Shown: positions 55,280-64,000 of the stretch, piece by piece
How the letters are laid out: each line of letters begins with the position of its first letter
Numbering within the stretch: position 1 is the first letter of the stretch
NCBI GenBank assembly: GCA_905178155.1
Contig: CAJINV010000001.1
Span: forward strand, 548,637 to 612,636
Source: Amoebophrya sp. A120
Taxonomy: Eukaryota; Sar; Dinophyceae; Syndiniales; Amoebophryaceae
Reading direction: 5' to 3'
DNA: 64,000 bases
Position numbers and translations under genes: made by a program
Notes under the pieces: generated by a model
Told to the model about the DNA's origin: nothing
What the model saw: only the letters and a program-made list of their open reading frames with translations
The model's database searches: none

Positions 55280-57148
55280 GGAATGCATCTTCCCTAGATG
55301 TGCACATAGAAAGATCTGTCGGAGTATTATGAGGGTCAGAAAAACAAAAAAAGTTGCAAATGGCCGCCAATGGACAGGACATAAAGAAACGAGATCAGTG
55401 CTTACATTACTTTCTACCTTAACTATAAGGATGGATCCTCTTAAAACTCGCAAAGTTTTAGCGTTATTGCAAAATCTCAAAAAGTATTTTTTTCTTACGT
55501 GGACAAAAAAACCCCACTGAAGTGTAAGTATTTGCGTTGTGTGGGATTTATTTCCCTTATACTTGTCAAATTGCTCGCCTTATATTCTTAGGAACACCAC
55601 ATATCCCGTATATGTGATACCGTCTGAAAATCTGAAAAAATGAAATTTTTCAATTTTTAAAAAAATCATCAAACATTTTAAAAATTGACTTGGAATAAGG
55701 TGAAAAAGATGACTTCGATTGCTAATTTTATACTTTATTGCATTAATTAAGAAAACACGCATTGAAATTGGGAGAAATTCAAGACACTAAAAAAAATTGA
55801 AAAAAATTTGAAGGCTGCAACATTCAAAAGCTTCCTGATAATTTTAGTCGTAAAAGTCTATAATGTACACACTCTAACACAATGCGCATAATGTGCATTA
55901 TACTAATAAAAGAGCAAACTGACCTGGTCAAAACACAAGAAAATCCGGACCAAGATAGAAAATTAAAAAAGTGCCTTTGTGCAAAGTATGAAAAGTATTC
56001 AATATAAGATGTTCCATAAAGGATAAAGGACAATATATAATGTTTTTTTTGATATTTTCTCAGATTTTATAAGAGTCAGCTGCTTGCAATTGCTCAGATT
56101 TTTCAAGGGCAAAAAAATTTGAAAAAATCTACAAAAGTTTTTCTGTGAAAAAAATACTGAGGATAGGCAATGTCCACATATGGTGGAACTCAAATGGGCT
56201 AATAGTATACGCTTTTCATTGATTGTGGAAAAGCCTCTTATTGCAAGGCAATCCAGTTAGACTTCCGTGGCAAAAATTAGGAAAAACTCACATCACCTAA
56301 AGAAGCTCACTACAGGAACCCACTGGAAAGGGCCGCACGCGTTGGCCCGGACCTGCTTTGGGTCCCTTAGTCCGCTTCGAGGGACGATTTGCCCCAGCCT
56401 GGGCTGCCTGGATGGGCGACAGTCGCAAGCTTTTCCTGCTACGGCCCCCGCGTCGCGATTATATAAGCCCGAGGCCCCCGATGACCGCGATTCTTTTCAT
56501 GCGAGGCCTCGTGGATCGCAATTGCGTCCGCCCGTGGTCCCACGAATCGCGATCGTGTCTGCCGGTGGGCCAGCGAATCGCGATTGTGTTAGTTGAGCGC
56601 TGCAAGCATACCACGCGGGCCCTTGGGCCCGAAACGGCTGCCGCGGGCCGCTATGTTTCACGCAATCAAGCTAAAAGAGCTGACTGCTCGTACGGCATTA
56701 GCAAACTGGCAGCGCAGGAGGCATTTTGTTTTTTTCCAGATGAGAAAAATTATAAATCGGAAAAATCGGTTTTTTCGGTCGCGTATTCAGATCCACATAC
56801 GCGGCAGGCGCAGGGGTTCCCTCTTGTAGCGCTGGCCATAGGTAGCCGCTGGCTCAGAGTTTCACTTCATATCGACCATTGAAAGAATTCATGTATACTG
56901 TAAATACGCCTGTCATGAACTCCGTATTACATATTCGGAAACCAGGACTCGTTCCCGTGGTCACGTAATATTCTTATCCCACTGGAAAAAACGCAGCTTG
57001 ATCAGTTCTTCGGAGATCGACACGAAGTAGTTCGTTGACGAATACGAATAACGCCACGCTTCATCGGGTGTAGCGCGAGCATTACCTCCTTTTCGAGGAA
57101 TTTTTACTCTTGGTCGCACATTAAGACTTTACACAAGAGCAAGATCTG
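55280..57148. other. Gene-free region: AT-rich island, then 31-bp-period repeats
   Basis: About 55480-56320 is strongly AT-rich, unlike all flanking DNA, with runs of A and T and only short frames. A GC-rich segment follows with about five units around CGCGATT spaced 31 bp (56454-56610). The end holds the upstream region of the alkyltransferase-like fusion gene. Confidence 0.6.
56424..56610. repeat. Degenerate 31-bp tandem repeat
   Basis: CGCGATT-like cores begin at 56454, 56486, 56517, 56548 and 56579, a spacing of 31-32 bp. GC-rich spacers between them are only loosely similar. Confidence 0.6.
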
Positions 57149-58921
57149 ATGAAAAAAATGGGGCGCCGCGCGATGGACAAGACGCGCAGCAAAAAAGCTG
57201 CGTGCAATCCACCTTCCGGAAAAAAAAGACCTCCGGCTGCGAAGATGAAGCAGACCGCCCCAACTAAACAAGTCGCGAAAGCACAATGCGCTCCCAAAAC
57301 CAGAACTAGCGAGCAAACAAAACCCGGCGCGGCCGCAAAAGTCGTTTCCGACGATCGGTTCGTGCGTGCGATGAAGGAGATTCCCAAGGGGGAAGTTTGG
57401 TCCTTTCAGGAGTTGGCCGTGGCCGCCGAGCGCCAGGGACAGGGTGGCATGATGCGGGCGAGCAGCGTCGCGCACAGTATTGTGTCCACCGCGCGGAATA
57501 TTCCTTGGTGGCGGGTCGTGTACAAGCCCAAGACGGGGAAGGCCCTGCGCGGGTACTTGCAGAAGGGGAGCAGCCGCGCCACCGTCCAGGCGCAGCTGTT
57601 GCAGGCGGAGAAGGTGGATGTCAATAAAGAGTGGGTGGAGAAGCCGTTGGCCCCGGACGACCAGCTGACGCTGCGGGCCAAGGACTTGAAGGCACTGAAA
57701 GGCAGAAGTAGCTCTATCACTACTTTATCCGGTAGTTCAAGAAGTAAATCTTCCGCGTTTTCTTCCCTGTTCAACGATTGGGAAATGCGCGTGGACAAAA
57801 TTGCCACGACCATCGCGGAAAAACTCGGACGCGAAGGGATTTTTGCGACGACGAAAAGCAGTGTCAAAGCGGGAGCTCCTGCGCCGCAGGGTAGTAGTAC
57901 ACATAGGGCACTGTCTTCCACCAGCGCAGTATCATCTTCTTCCTCTTCGGACTGGGAGCCCATTCGGGTGGGAAATGTTTTCAGCGCAGAGGAAGTCGGT
58001 GCCATTCTCGATTGGGCCGCCGAGGATGTTTATCACCACCGAACCGTGCGCCTCGAGAAGCACAACTTTGGCAAGGGCGTTTACCACTACTTGGCGGAGT
58101 CCGCATTTGTCAAAGACGCGAAACACAACTACGTAGGCAGCTCCTTGAGCCTCTTCCGCGAGCGTTTGTTTGAGACCCTGCTGCCCTTCGCAGCGAGGCT
58201 GTCGAGTGGTTCTAGCACCGAACTGAAGCAGCTCGCGGGCAATTCTAGTACTTGTGCGGGGATGAAAAAACAACACGCAGGCACAACAAGCGCTTCGTCT
58301 ACTACGGCTCTATCCCCCTTGAAGAAATTCCACCGGCTTTGCGAAAAAAAGGGGCAGGCGCGGCCGAGCTCGCTGATTTTGTACTACCGGGCGGGGGGCG
58401 TCAACTTCGCGCACCGAGACCTTTTATCAAGTGCAAAAATGTCTGGGTCTGGAAGAAAGGAAGGCTTGTCATGCTTGTCTGGCCTGACCCATGGTGCTTG
58501 TAATGCATGACCCAGCATCACAGATTTTTGGAAAGCTTCCTGATGCCATTTCCGCATGACAAATGCCCTCCTCGCGTAGCACAAATGTGGCTCCTCTTGC
58601 AGGTCATGCAATACAGATTTTTTTAGAGTTCAAAGTTAGCATCAGAAGTTCCAACTTTCCAGACCCAGACATTTTTGCATTTGATACCTTTTCGGCAGCA
58701 TTGCGTTTCCGTTCCAGGTGTTGGCGCTGCTCTCCAGTCCGAAGGACGATTTCGAGGGGGGCCAGTTCTTCACCAAAACTGCCAAGGGGGTGTGCACCAC
58801 CCACGAACTGCAGATGGGGGATGTGCTGGTCTTCGACCCGATTAAGGTCACGCACGGCATGACCAAAATCACAAAGGGGCGGCGGGCAGTCTTCGGCTTT
58901 GTGTTTCACTTGGCGAAGTAA
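57149..58921 (+). CDS. Alkyltransferase-like (ATL) domain fused to a 2OG-Fe(II) oxygenase
   Basis: The protein is about 500 aa; exons 57149-58424 and 58687-58921. After a Lys-rich, probably nuclear, N-terminus comes the DNA-binding fold of O6-alkylguanine transferases: IPKGEVWSFQELAVAAERQG, RASSVAHSIVSTARNIPWWR, VVYKPKTGKALRGYL. The reactive PCHR Cys is replaced by Trp (IPWWRVV), as in ATL proteins, which bind and flag alkylated bases. After a Ser-rich linker, a 2OG-Fe(II) oxygenase follows: LILYYRAGGVNFAHRDLFGS (iron ligands in HRD), FPFQVLALLSSPKDDFEGGQ and VTHGMTKITKGRRAVFGF (distal His and 2-oxoglutarate Arg). It resembles the oxygenase family PF09859 linked to alkylated-DNA repair. A type A element splits HRDL|FGS. 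Inferred role: recognition plus oxidative repair of alkylated DNA in one chain. Confidence 0.82.
58425..58686. mobile_element. Introner-like element, type A
   Basis: Ends TATCAAGTGCAAAAATGTCT and AGACATTTTTGCATTTGATA. Flanked by CCTTT on both sides. It lies two codons after the iron-binding Asp codon of the ATL-oxygenase gene. Confidence 0.9.
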
Positions 58922-59775
58922 GCAGTGGGGGGACTCGATGGGGTTTCGAAACGGCAAAGGTTTAGGAAAAATACGAGCGCAGACTGCTTTTCAGTTCGCC
59001 TGATCCCCGTAGTGCGGAAGGAAGAAAGACTCGATATGCCACTTGACGACGATATTTGCCAAGTACTGGCAATGGATTTTCATTTTGCTTCGGAGCAATC
59101 TCTATCCGAGTTTCAGTTTCATTTTTTTAAACCAACGCGAGGAGAATCCTTGTGCGCCCGTTTCGAAGAAGGCATTGTAATGTAAGGCACGCGGACGCGG
59201 TGATCAACATGCTCGTGTTCATTTCTGCACGCTATTGTGTTTTTCCAAGCCGTTTCCGTTGTTTTCGTGGTCCGACGCTCGGCACGAGTTGCAATGATGA
59301 TGACCGCACTGCTGATCTGAAATCTGTTGACGCGGAAACTGATTGTGGAGCAGACCAACGTCGATCCAGCTTTTCGTTTTCTTTTTCGGAAAAATTTTAC
59401 AAACTGCGAATCATGCGGAGAAAATGCGACGTGACTCCGGAGGTCGAGCGGAAGACGAAATGCACTGAAATCCTTGCGAATAATCCCCCACTCGAAAATC
59501 GTTGTTCCGGCCGCATGGTCGGACCTAAGAACTGAGATCATAGTTTGCCACTGACAGTGCGCGATTTGATTTCCGTCCCGTCCAGGCCTTCTTCGCAATC
59601 GTACATGTTACCGCTGTTCTATTGTGCAGTAGTTGCGATCTATCAAGCACAGTGTGTTACGACCTAAGGCGGCAATGAATACTCTAATCACGCGGCCCTA
59701 GCACGCGAAGCAGCAAAGCGCCGTTTGTGCTTTGTGAATTACTAATGTTGTAGCTACTTAAATCCCGAAGGTAAA
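58922..59775. other. Intergenic, about 0.85 kb
   Basis: Two overlapping frames on opposite strands (58925-59185 plus, 59119-59598 minus) show no domain. Confidence 0.5.
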
Positions 59776-61480
59776 ATGTACGAAGAGAAACTAGTGCTAC
59801 CTCCGGACGGCGTCGGCTGTGTGGCCACGCAGGCTATTGCATCTGGCCAGGAGATCATACAGGAGTATGAAGCGAAACGTGGGTCGACAGGAGCAGAGGA
59901 GAATACCGGGTGTACTCTAATCATGACGTTTTCTGGAGCTGTATCGCTAACGCAAAAACACAAACGAGCTTGTATGTACTTTCAGTACACCATTATGATT
60001 GAACAAAGCACTTTGCAATGTGAGAAGAAAATGCGCCCTTCTTTTACACCGACAGAACTGCCCTGCCGACGAATAACGTTTCTACTTCCATACACGACGG
60101 CCTTGCCTGGTCCCCTCCGACTTTCTGGTAGTCAACCCGACTGCAAACAACAACCGCGACCCCGCCACTGCCGAGGAGTACCGAGACCAACGCGACGCGT
60201 TTCTGTCCGACGTTGCAGCTGCCCATCTCTCACAAAAGCAGAAAACCGCGGTGCTGCAGCTCGCCGACGCCTACAAGGGGGAGTTTCAGCGGGAAGAGAA
60301 ACATTTGTTCACCATCGCTCTCACCAACAGCTACGAACCCGGGCTCTTTCTCCGCATCGCCCGCCTGAACCACAGCTGCTGTCCGAATGTGGAATTGCTC
60401 GTGGATGATAGAAAAGAACGACAAAGTGGAGATTCTGACGCTAGTACCATTACAGGAAATACTACTTCGCTAGAAGTAGTAGCCCGGGTCACCGCGCTCC
60501 GGCACATTGGGAAAAACGAGGAGTTACTCACCTCGTATGTCGACCCCTTTGCGTCGTTTTCTACACGGCAGCGCGTGTTGGAAACAACCTACCGCTTTAC
60601 CTGTTTGTGCCCTTGCTGCGCCAGGTGTGCGAATGACGCGGTGTTTCGAGCTGCCTCCGACCAACGGCGCGCCCGGTGTCGCAGGATTCTCGACGTGCTC
60701 GAGCTCGGGAGTTGTGGAAGGGCCGTGCCGGGTTTTGCTGTTGACAGCGATAAAACAAGCAGTATGGAAATCGAAGGACATCAAAAAGAAGAGCAGGACG
60801 TGGCTGAAGACGTAGAAGATCTTCACGATCTTGATCCCGCTTGGCGTGCTTTGCTTCAAGAACTTCAGGATATTATTTTCGACAATGTCCTGAAAGATGA
60901 AAATAAATCGCCTCCGAGGACGAGCCCGGGCACCACGGATGCAGCAGCAATAGTGTCACAAGGGCACAACGAGCAAAAATACAACCCCGCGAGGCGGTGG
61001 CTTCTTCGCTACCGCCCTTCTGCCACGAAGGATGCGTTTCTGCCGATTCCCGCGGAAGGTCTCGTAGGAAAAGAGGGCATGGCGTTTCTGTTCCGAAATG
61101 TCAACATTCCCGGGGAGCACATTCGCAAACTGGCGCTAGAAGCGCTGCGGTTGCTCGCAGAAGAGCAGCTGTGTTGCGGCAGTGTTTATCTTTTCAAACT
61201 GCGTATGGCAGCGTTGATAGGGGGGTTGCGAACGGTGATAGGCAGTTCGATTTTCGAAGGAAGGCGCAGGGGAGATGAAGCAGGAAAACAACAAAAAAAC
61301 GAACTACTGTTGTGGTGCCAAAGGTGGTTGAAGGAAGAGATTTTGAACGATTCCGGCTCCTTCATTTACAAACAAGCTGTGCATGACGAGCTCGATCCTG
61401 AAACAGAGCTGTGTTTCTTGCGGAAACTGGACGCAGCTTTGGATAAAAATTGGGTTGCGCCATTATTAAAACAGAACTGA
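59776..61480 (+). CDS. SET-domain protein lysine methyltransferase, SMYD/SET5-like
   Basis: The protein is about 494 aa; exons 59776-59911 and 60132-61480 (GT-AG, phase 1; the donor could be a few bases off). ATG at 59776. SET-N is seen in GVGCVATQAIASGQEIIQEY. The SET core has YEPGLFLRIARLNHSCCPNV (the NHSCxPN box), VARVTALRHIGKNEELLTSY (AxxxIxxxEEL..SY) and the post-SET zinc cluster in YRFTCLCPCCARC. The usual MYND zinc finger of SMYD proteins is absent, as in fungal SET5 proteins. The C-terminal half is helical with acidic inserts (EEQDVAEDVEDLHDLDP). It likely methylates lysines on histones or translation factors; target unknown. It has an ordinary intron and no introner element. Confidence 0.8.
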
Positions 61481-62275
61481 CTGCTCCTGTCAGGGCTATA
61501 ATTAAAACAGAATTGACTCTTTGTCAGATGAAGTGGTCGCTCAGCAAGTCAAATATCAAAAGCAAACTTTCCTGCCGAAGTTTTCTTTCTGCAAAAATGC
61601 CACACCTCCGCTCAAGGGCGAAAAATTCCGTAATGGAAGAAAAAAAATTAATCCGACATCAAGTCTTGCTGTCATCGGCAGAAATAAAGTGAGAGGCCTG
61701 CTTTTGTCACCATTGTTCTTTGCCCTATCTTCTTTGTGTACCAGTACGTTCCGATGAACATGTTTCATCAGTATGAGTTGGTGCTTGAAAAATAAATCCA
61801 CGTAATTCCGAGCCTTGCTACTTCACGACCAGGTGTAGCTTGTTTTCTTCTCCCACTTACTCCGGGCAGTCTGAGGCTCGGTTTATGTTGCATACTTACT
61901 TATTTCTGTGAATCTCCTGGTCAATGGTGCGTGTCTGCTTGTGCCGGCGGTTTGGAAATCGGTTGTGATGTGAGTTTCCGAGAAGTTCTTGCAGTCACAG
62001 AGAACGTTCTTACTACAGTGGTCACCTCTACAACCCAGCCACACCCCTTCGGCGAGCAGTTCCATGGGCGCCGCTTCTTACAGTTCTGTTCTGGGTGAGG
62101 CGAGGGCGGTAGTACAGTTTAGGCTCTCGGAAGAACATCTCAGCATTTATCCACGACCTGGCACAATATCCCAGTACTTCTTCTGCACAAGAAGTCTACT
62201 TGCGGTAGAGCATTAAGCCACCCAATAAAAATTCTCATACATGTATTAACACAACTAGTACACTCCTAACAAACC
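61481..62275. other. Intergenic, about 0.8 kb
   Basis: No supported gene. Just past the SET stop, ATTAAAACAGAACTGACT is repeated 33 bp later with one change. Confidence 0.5.
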
Positions 62276-64000
62276 ATGGAGCCGCGGCACACGGTTCCGC
62301 AGGAGAAGGCGCTGGTGGCGCCGGCGGAGATTTTGGCGGACGGCCAGACGGTCTACAACCTGTACCGGGGAATCGTGTGCAACATTGTGAAGACGAGTGG
62401 GAAGGAAATCTTGTCGCGCATCTGGGTGGACCTCAGCCACATGCAGGTGTGCGTTGCCAAGTTGGACGAGTCCTTCATCGCGAGATTCGATGTGCACGAC
62501 CTGGTGGTTCGGCCCCAGGGAGCGGCGCTGCACCAGAAAAGCCCCGAAGTGTCCCCGGAGGATGTATTTTTTTTGGGAGAAAATTTTTGTTTTACAGAAA
62601 TAGGTCTGCAGAACAAGAAGTCGGATGGCAAATGCAGTCGCGCGCACTACTCGGATCGAAGTACAGTTAATATAAGCAGGGAAATTAAAAATTCCGCGGC
62701 TGTGATTACAGGGCATCTCCCTATTAATTTGTCTGTAGCAGCCTTCAAGAAAGTGAAAGTCAAAGTTCCACATCTCTTTGTTCCTAGGCCTCCGTCGATT
62801 TAGCAGAGATCCTGCTCGAAGAGGAGGAAGCGGAGCAGAGCCCGGGGTCGCACAGCCTCGTTTTCTGGGCCAGCAACGAGTACTTCGAGAACAACACGCG
62901 CAACGCCGAGCGGCAGCGCTTCTTTGCGGAGTTGGGAACCAGCCGTGTGTATCAAATGCAAAAATGTCTGGGTCGGGAAGAAATCAGATGTTTGTCATGC
63001 AGCTTTTGCATCTGCGCGGAGGTCTGGAATACACGCAAAGCATGAGAAATTCCTGGGAGGCTTATTCATGCCTATCCCGCATGAGAAATTTTCCCTCGCC
63101 CAGGCAAAAACCGGCTATATTTTGCTGACCATGCAAGACAGACTCTTGCCTCTTCCAGAATTCGCATGACAAGTTTGGATCCTGCCAGACCCAGACATTT
63201 TTGCAGTTGATAGGGTGCACAAGGAAAGTGGACATCATCCAACCGACAGCTCCTCCGCCCGGTATTCTGAGTAAAAACGTCCCCACCCCAGAGTTGTCAT
63301 GCAAATCTGCATGCCAAAAAAGTTTTTCATGCGGAGCCCCATGAAAAGCGCTTTGTAGTCGTATTGTGAAATTTGTGATGCTATAATCAGCATGATATGC
63401 TAGATCGGTGATGCTGCTGAACTACTTAAACAGGATTACACTACGAGGACAAATCTGTAATGCGAAACAACCAAAGCTGATTGATTTGTCTAGCAGATTT
63501 CCCATCTTGACTCTGGTGTGGGGACGTTTTTACTCAGGATACCCGGGAAAGGAGAACGATTGTGGTGCACATTCTGCCCCCGACCCAGCTCCAACTTCTA
63601 TCCGAGCAGTGGGACGAGAGCTTGGAAAAAGCGTCGATCGCTTTGCACTATCAAATGCAAATATGTCTGGGCCTGGAGACTTGTGATGCTAAAATGTGGA
63701 TGATGGAAACAGTTCGGGATGCAACCTAGCTAGACAACTTTCCAGAACGCTTTCGCATAGGCAATCCGCAGCAGGAACTGCGTGTTTGCATGTACAAAAG
63801 AGGCTGCGACTGTTGTAGGTTATGCAATACAGATGTCCTAGGTATGGAAAGTTAGCATTACAAGCTCCAACCTTGTTGTTCCAGACCCAGACATATTTGC
63901 AATGCATATGCACCGAGACGCGACGACTTCTGTAAAGAAGGACAGCGTGACGAACTCGGATTCTAAAAACAGCTCGCAAGTTATCGACAGCCCGGCGGAG
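62276..64000 (+). CDS. Unidentified intracellular protein, 5' part (continues past the window)
   Basis: Exons: 62276-62563, 62788-62949, 63213-63262, 63542-63648, 63909-64000 and beyond. ATG at 62276. The first exon (PAEILADGQTVYNLYRGIVC, ILSRIWVDLSHMQVCVAKLD, RFDVHDLVVRPQG) looks like a compact domain. Then VDLAEILLEEEEAEQSPG, LVFWASNEYFENNTRNAERQ, RERRTIVVHILPPTQLQLLS and EQWDESLEKASIALHRDA. Intron 1 is GT-AG in phase 0. The three others are type A, E and A elements within 1 kb, and each is frame-preserving once a 5-bp copy is removed. I do not recognise the family. Confidence 0.72.
62950..63212. mobile_element. Introner-like element, type A
   Basis: Ends TATCAAATGCAAAAATGTCT and AGACATTTTTGCAGTTGATA. 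Flanks GTGTG and GGGTG agree at four of five positions. Confidence 0.87.
63263..63541. mobile_element. Introner-like element, type E
   Basis: Ends TATTCTGAGTAAAAACGTCC and GGACGTTTTTACTCAGGATA, the best-preserved type E pair here. Flanked by CCCGG on both sides. A 50-bp exon separates it from the previous element. Confidence 0.9.
63649..63908. mobile_element. Introner-like element, type A
   Basis: Ends TATCAAATGCAAATATGTCT and AGACATATTTGCAATGCATA. Flanked by TGCAC on both sides. Confidence 0.9.

Noticed and set aside
59119-59598. 159-codon minus-strand frame between the ATL-oxygenase and SET genes
   Set aside because: It overlaps another frame on the opposite strand, has no domain, and would oppose the local gene direction.
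164-63908. Interpretation of the repeated inverted-repeat units as a CRISPR-like or simple dispersed satellite
   Set aside because: They are spaced kilobases apart, each has its own 5-bp flank duplication, and they coincide with exon borders of protein-coding genes.

Overview
The window looks like nuclear DNA of an alveolate protist, most likely a dinoflagellate. A compact, intron-bearing syndinian parasite of the Amoebophrya type is my best guess. The support is: centrin, a tubulin-tyrosine-ligase-like enzyme and EF-hand genes; genes packed in long same-strand blocks; GC and probably GA splice donors beside GT; introns as short as about 31-38 nt; and a swarm of introner-like elements. The organism is inferred, not shown.

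Layout. A partial plus-strand 3' end lies at 1-340. A minus-strand block runs from 45.5 kb down to 0.97 kb. In transcription order it holds an HBS1-like translational GTPase, a tubulin-tyrosine-ligase-like enzyme, three uncharacterised small or coiled-coil proteins, a coiled-coil protein of possible ciliary type, a mitochondrial-type carrier whose long intron seems to contain a second complete gene, centrin, a membrane-anchored protein with eight EF-hands, a multi-pass membrane protein, a membrane-anchored hormone-sensitive-lipase-like hydrolase, and a dual-specificity-phosphatase-like protein lacking its catalytic cysteine. At 45.5-47.6 kb the strand switches. A tyrosine-recombinase (DIRS/Ngaro-like) retrotransposon with recombinase, Gag-like and RT-RNase H genes fills 46.7-55.3 kb, followed by an AT-rich island. 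From 57.1 kb genes are on the plus strand: an alkyltransferase-like/2OG-Fe(II) oxygenase fusion, a SMYD-like SET protein, and an uncharacterised gene running off the end.

The dominant theme is a set of 33 short elements (about 150-320 bp, one near 890 bp) with terminal inverted repeats of at least ten sequence types. Nearly all begin TAT, end ATA, and are flanked by 5-bp direct repeats. Every one lies inside a gene. Removing the element plus one 5-bp copy restores the reading frame wherever I checked, so they act as introns. None lies between genes or in the retrotransposon. Gene models below were joined by hand from reading frames, splice dinucleotides and codon phase. Exon coordinates at element borders include one copy of the 5-bp repeat and are good to a few bases.
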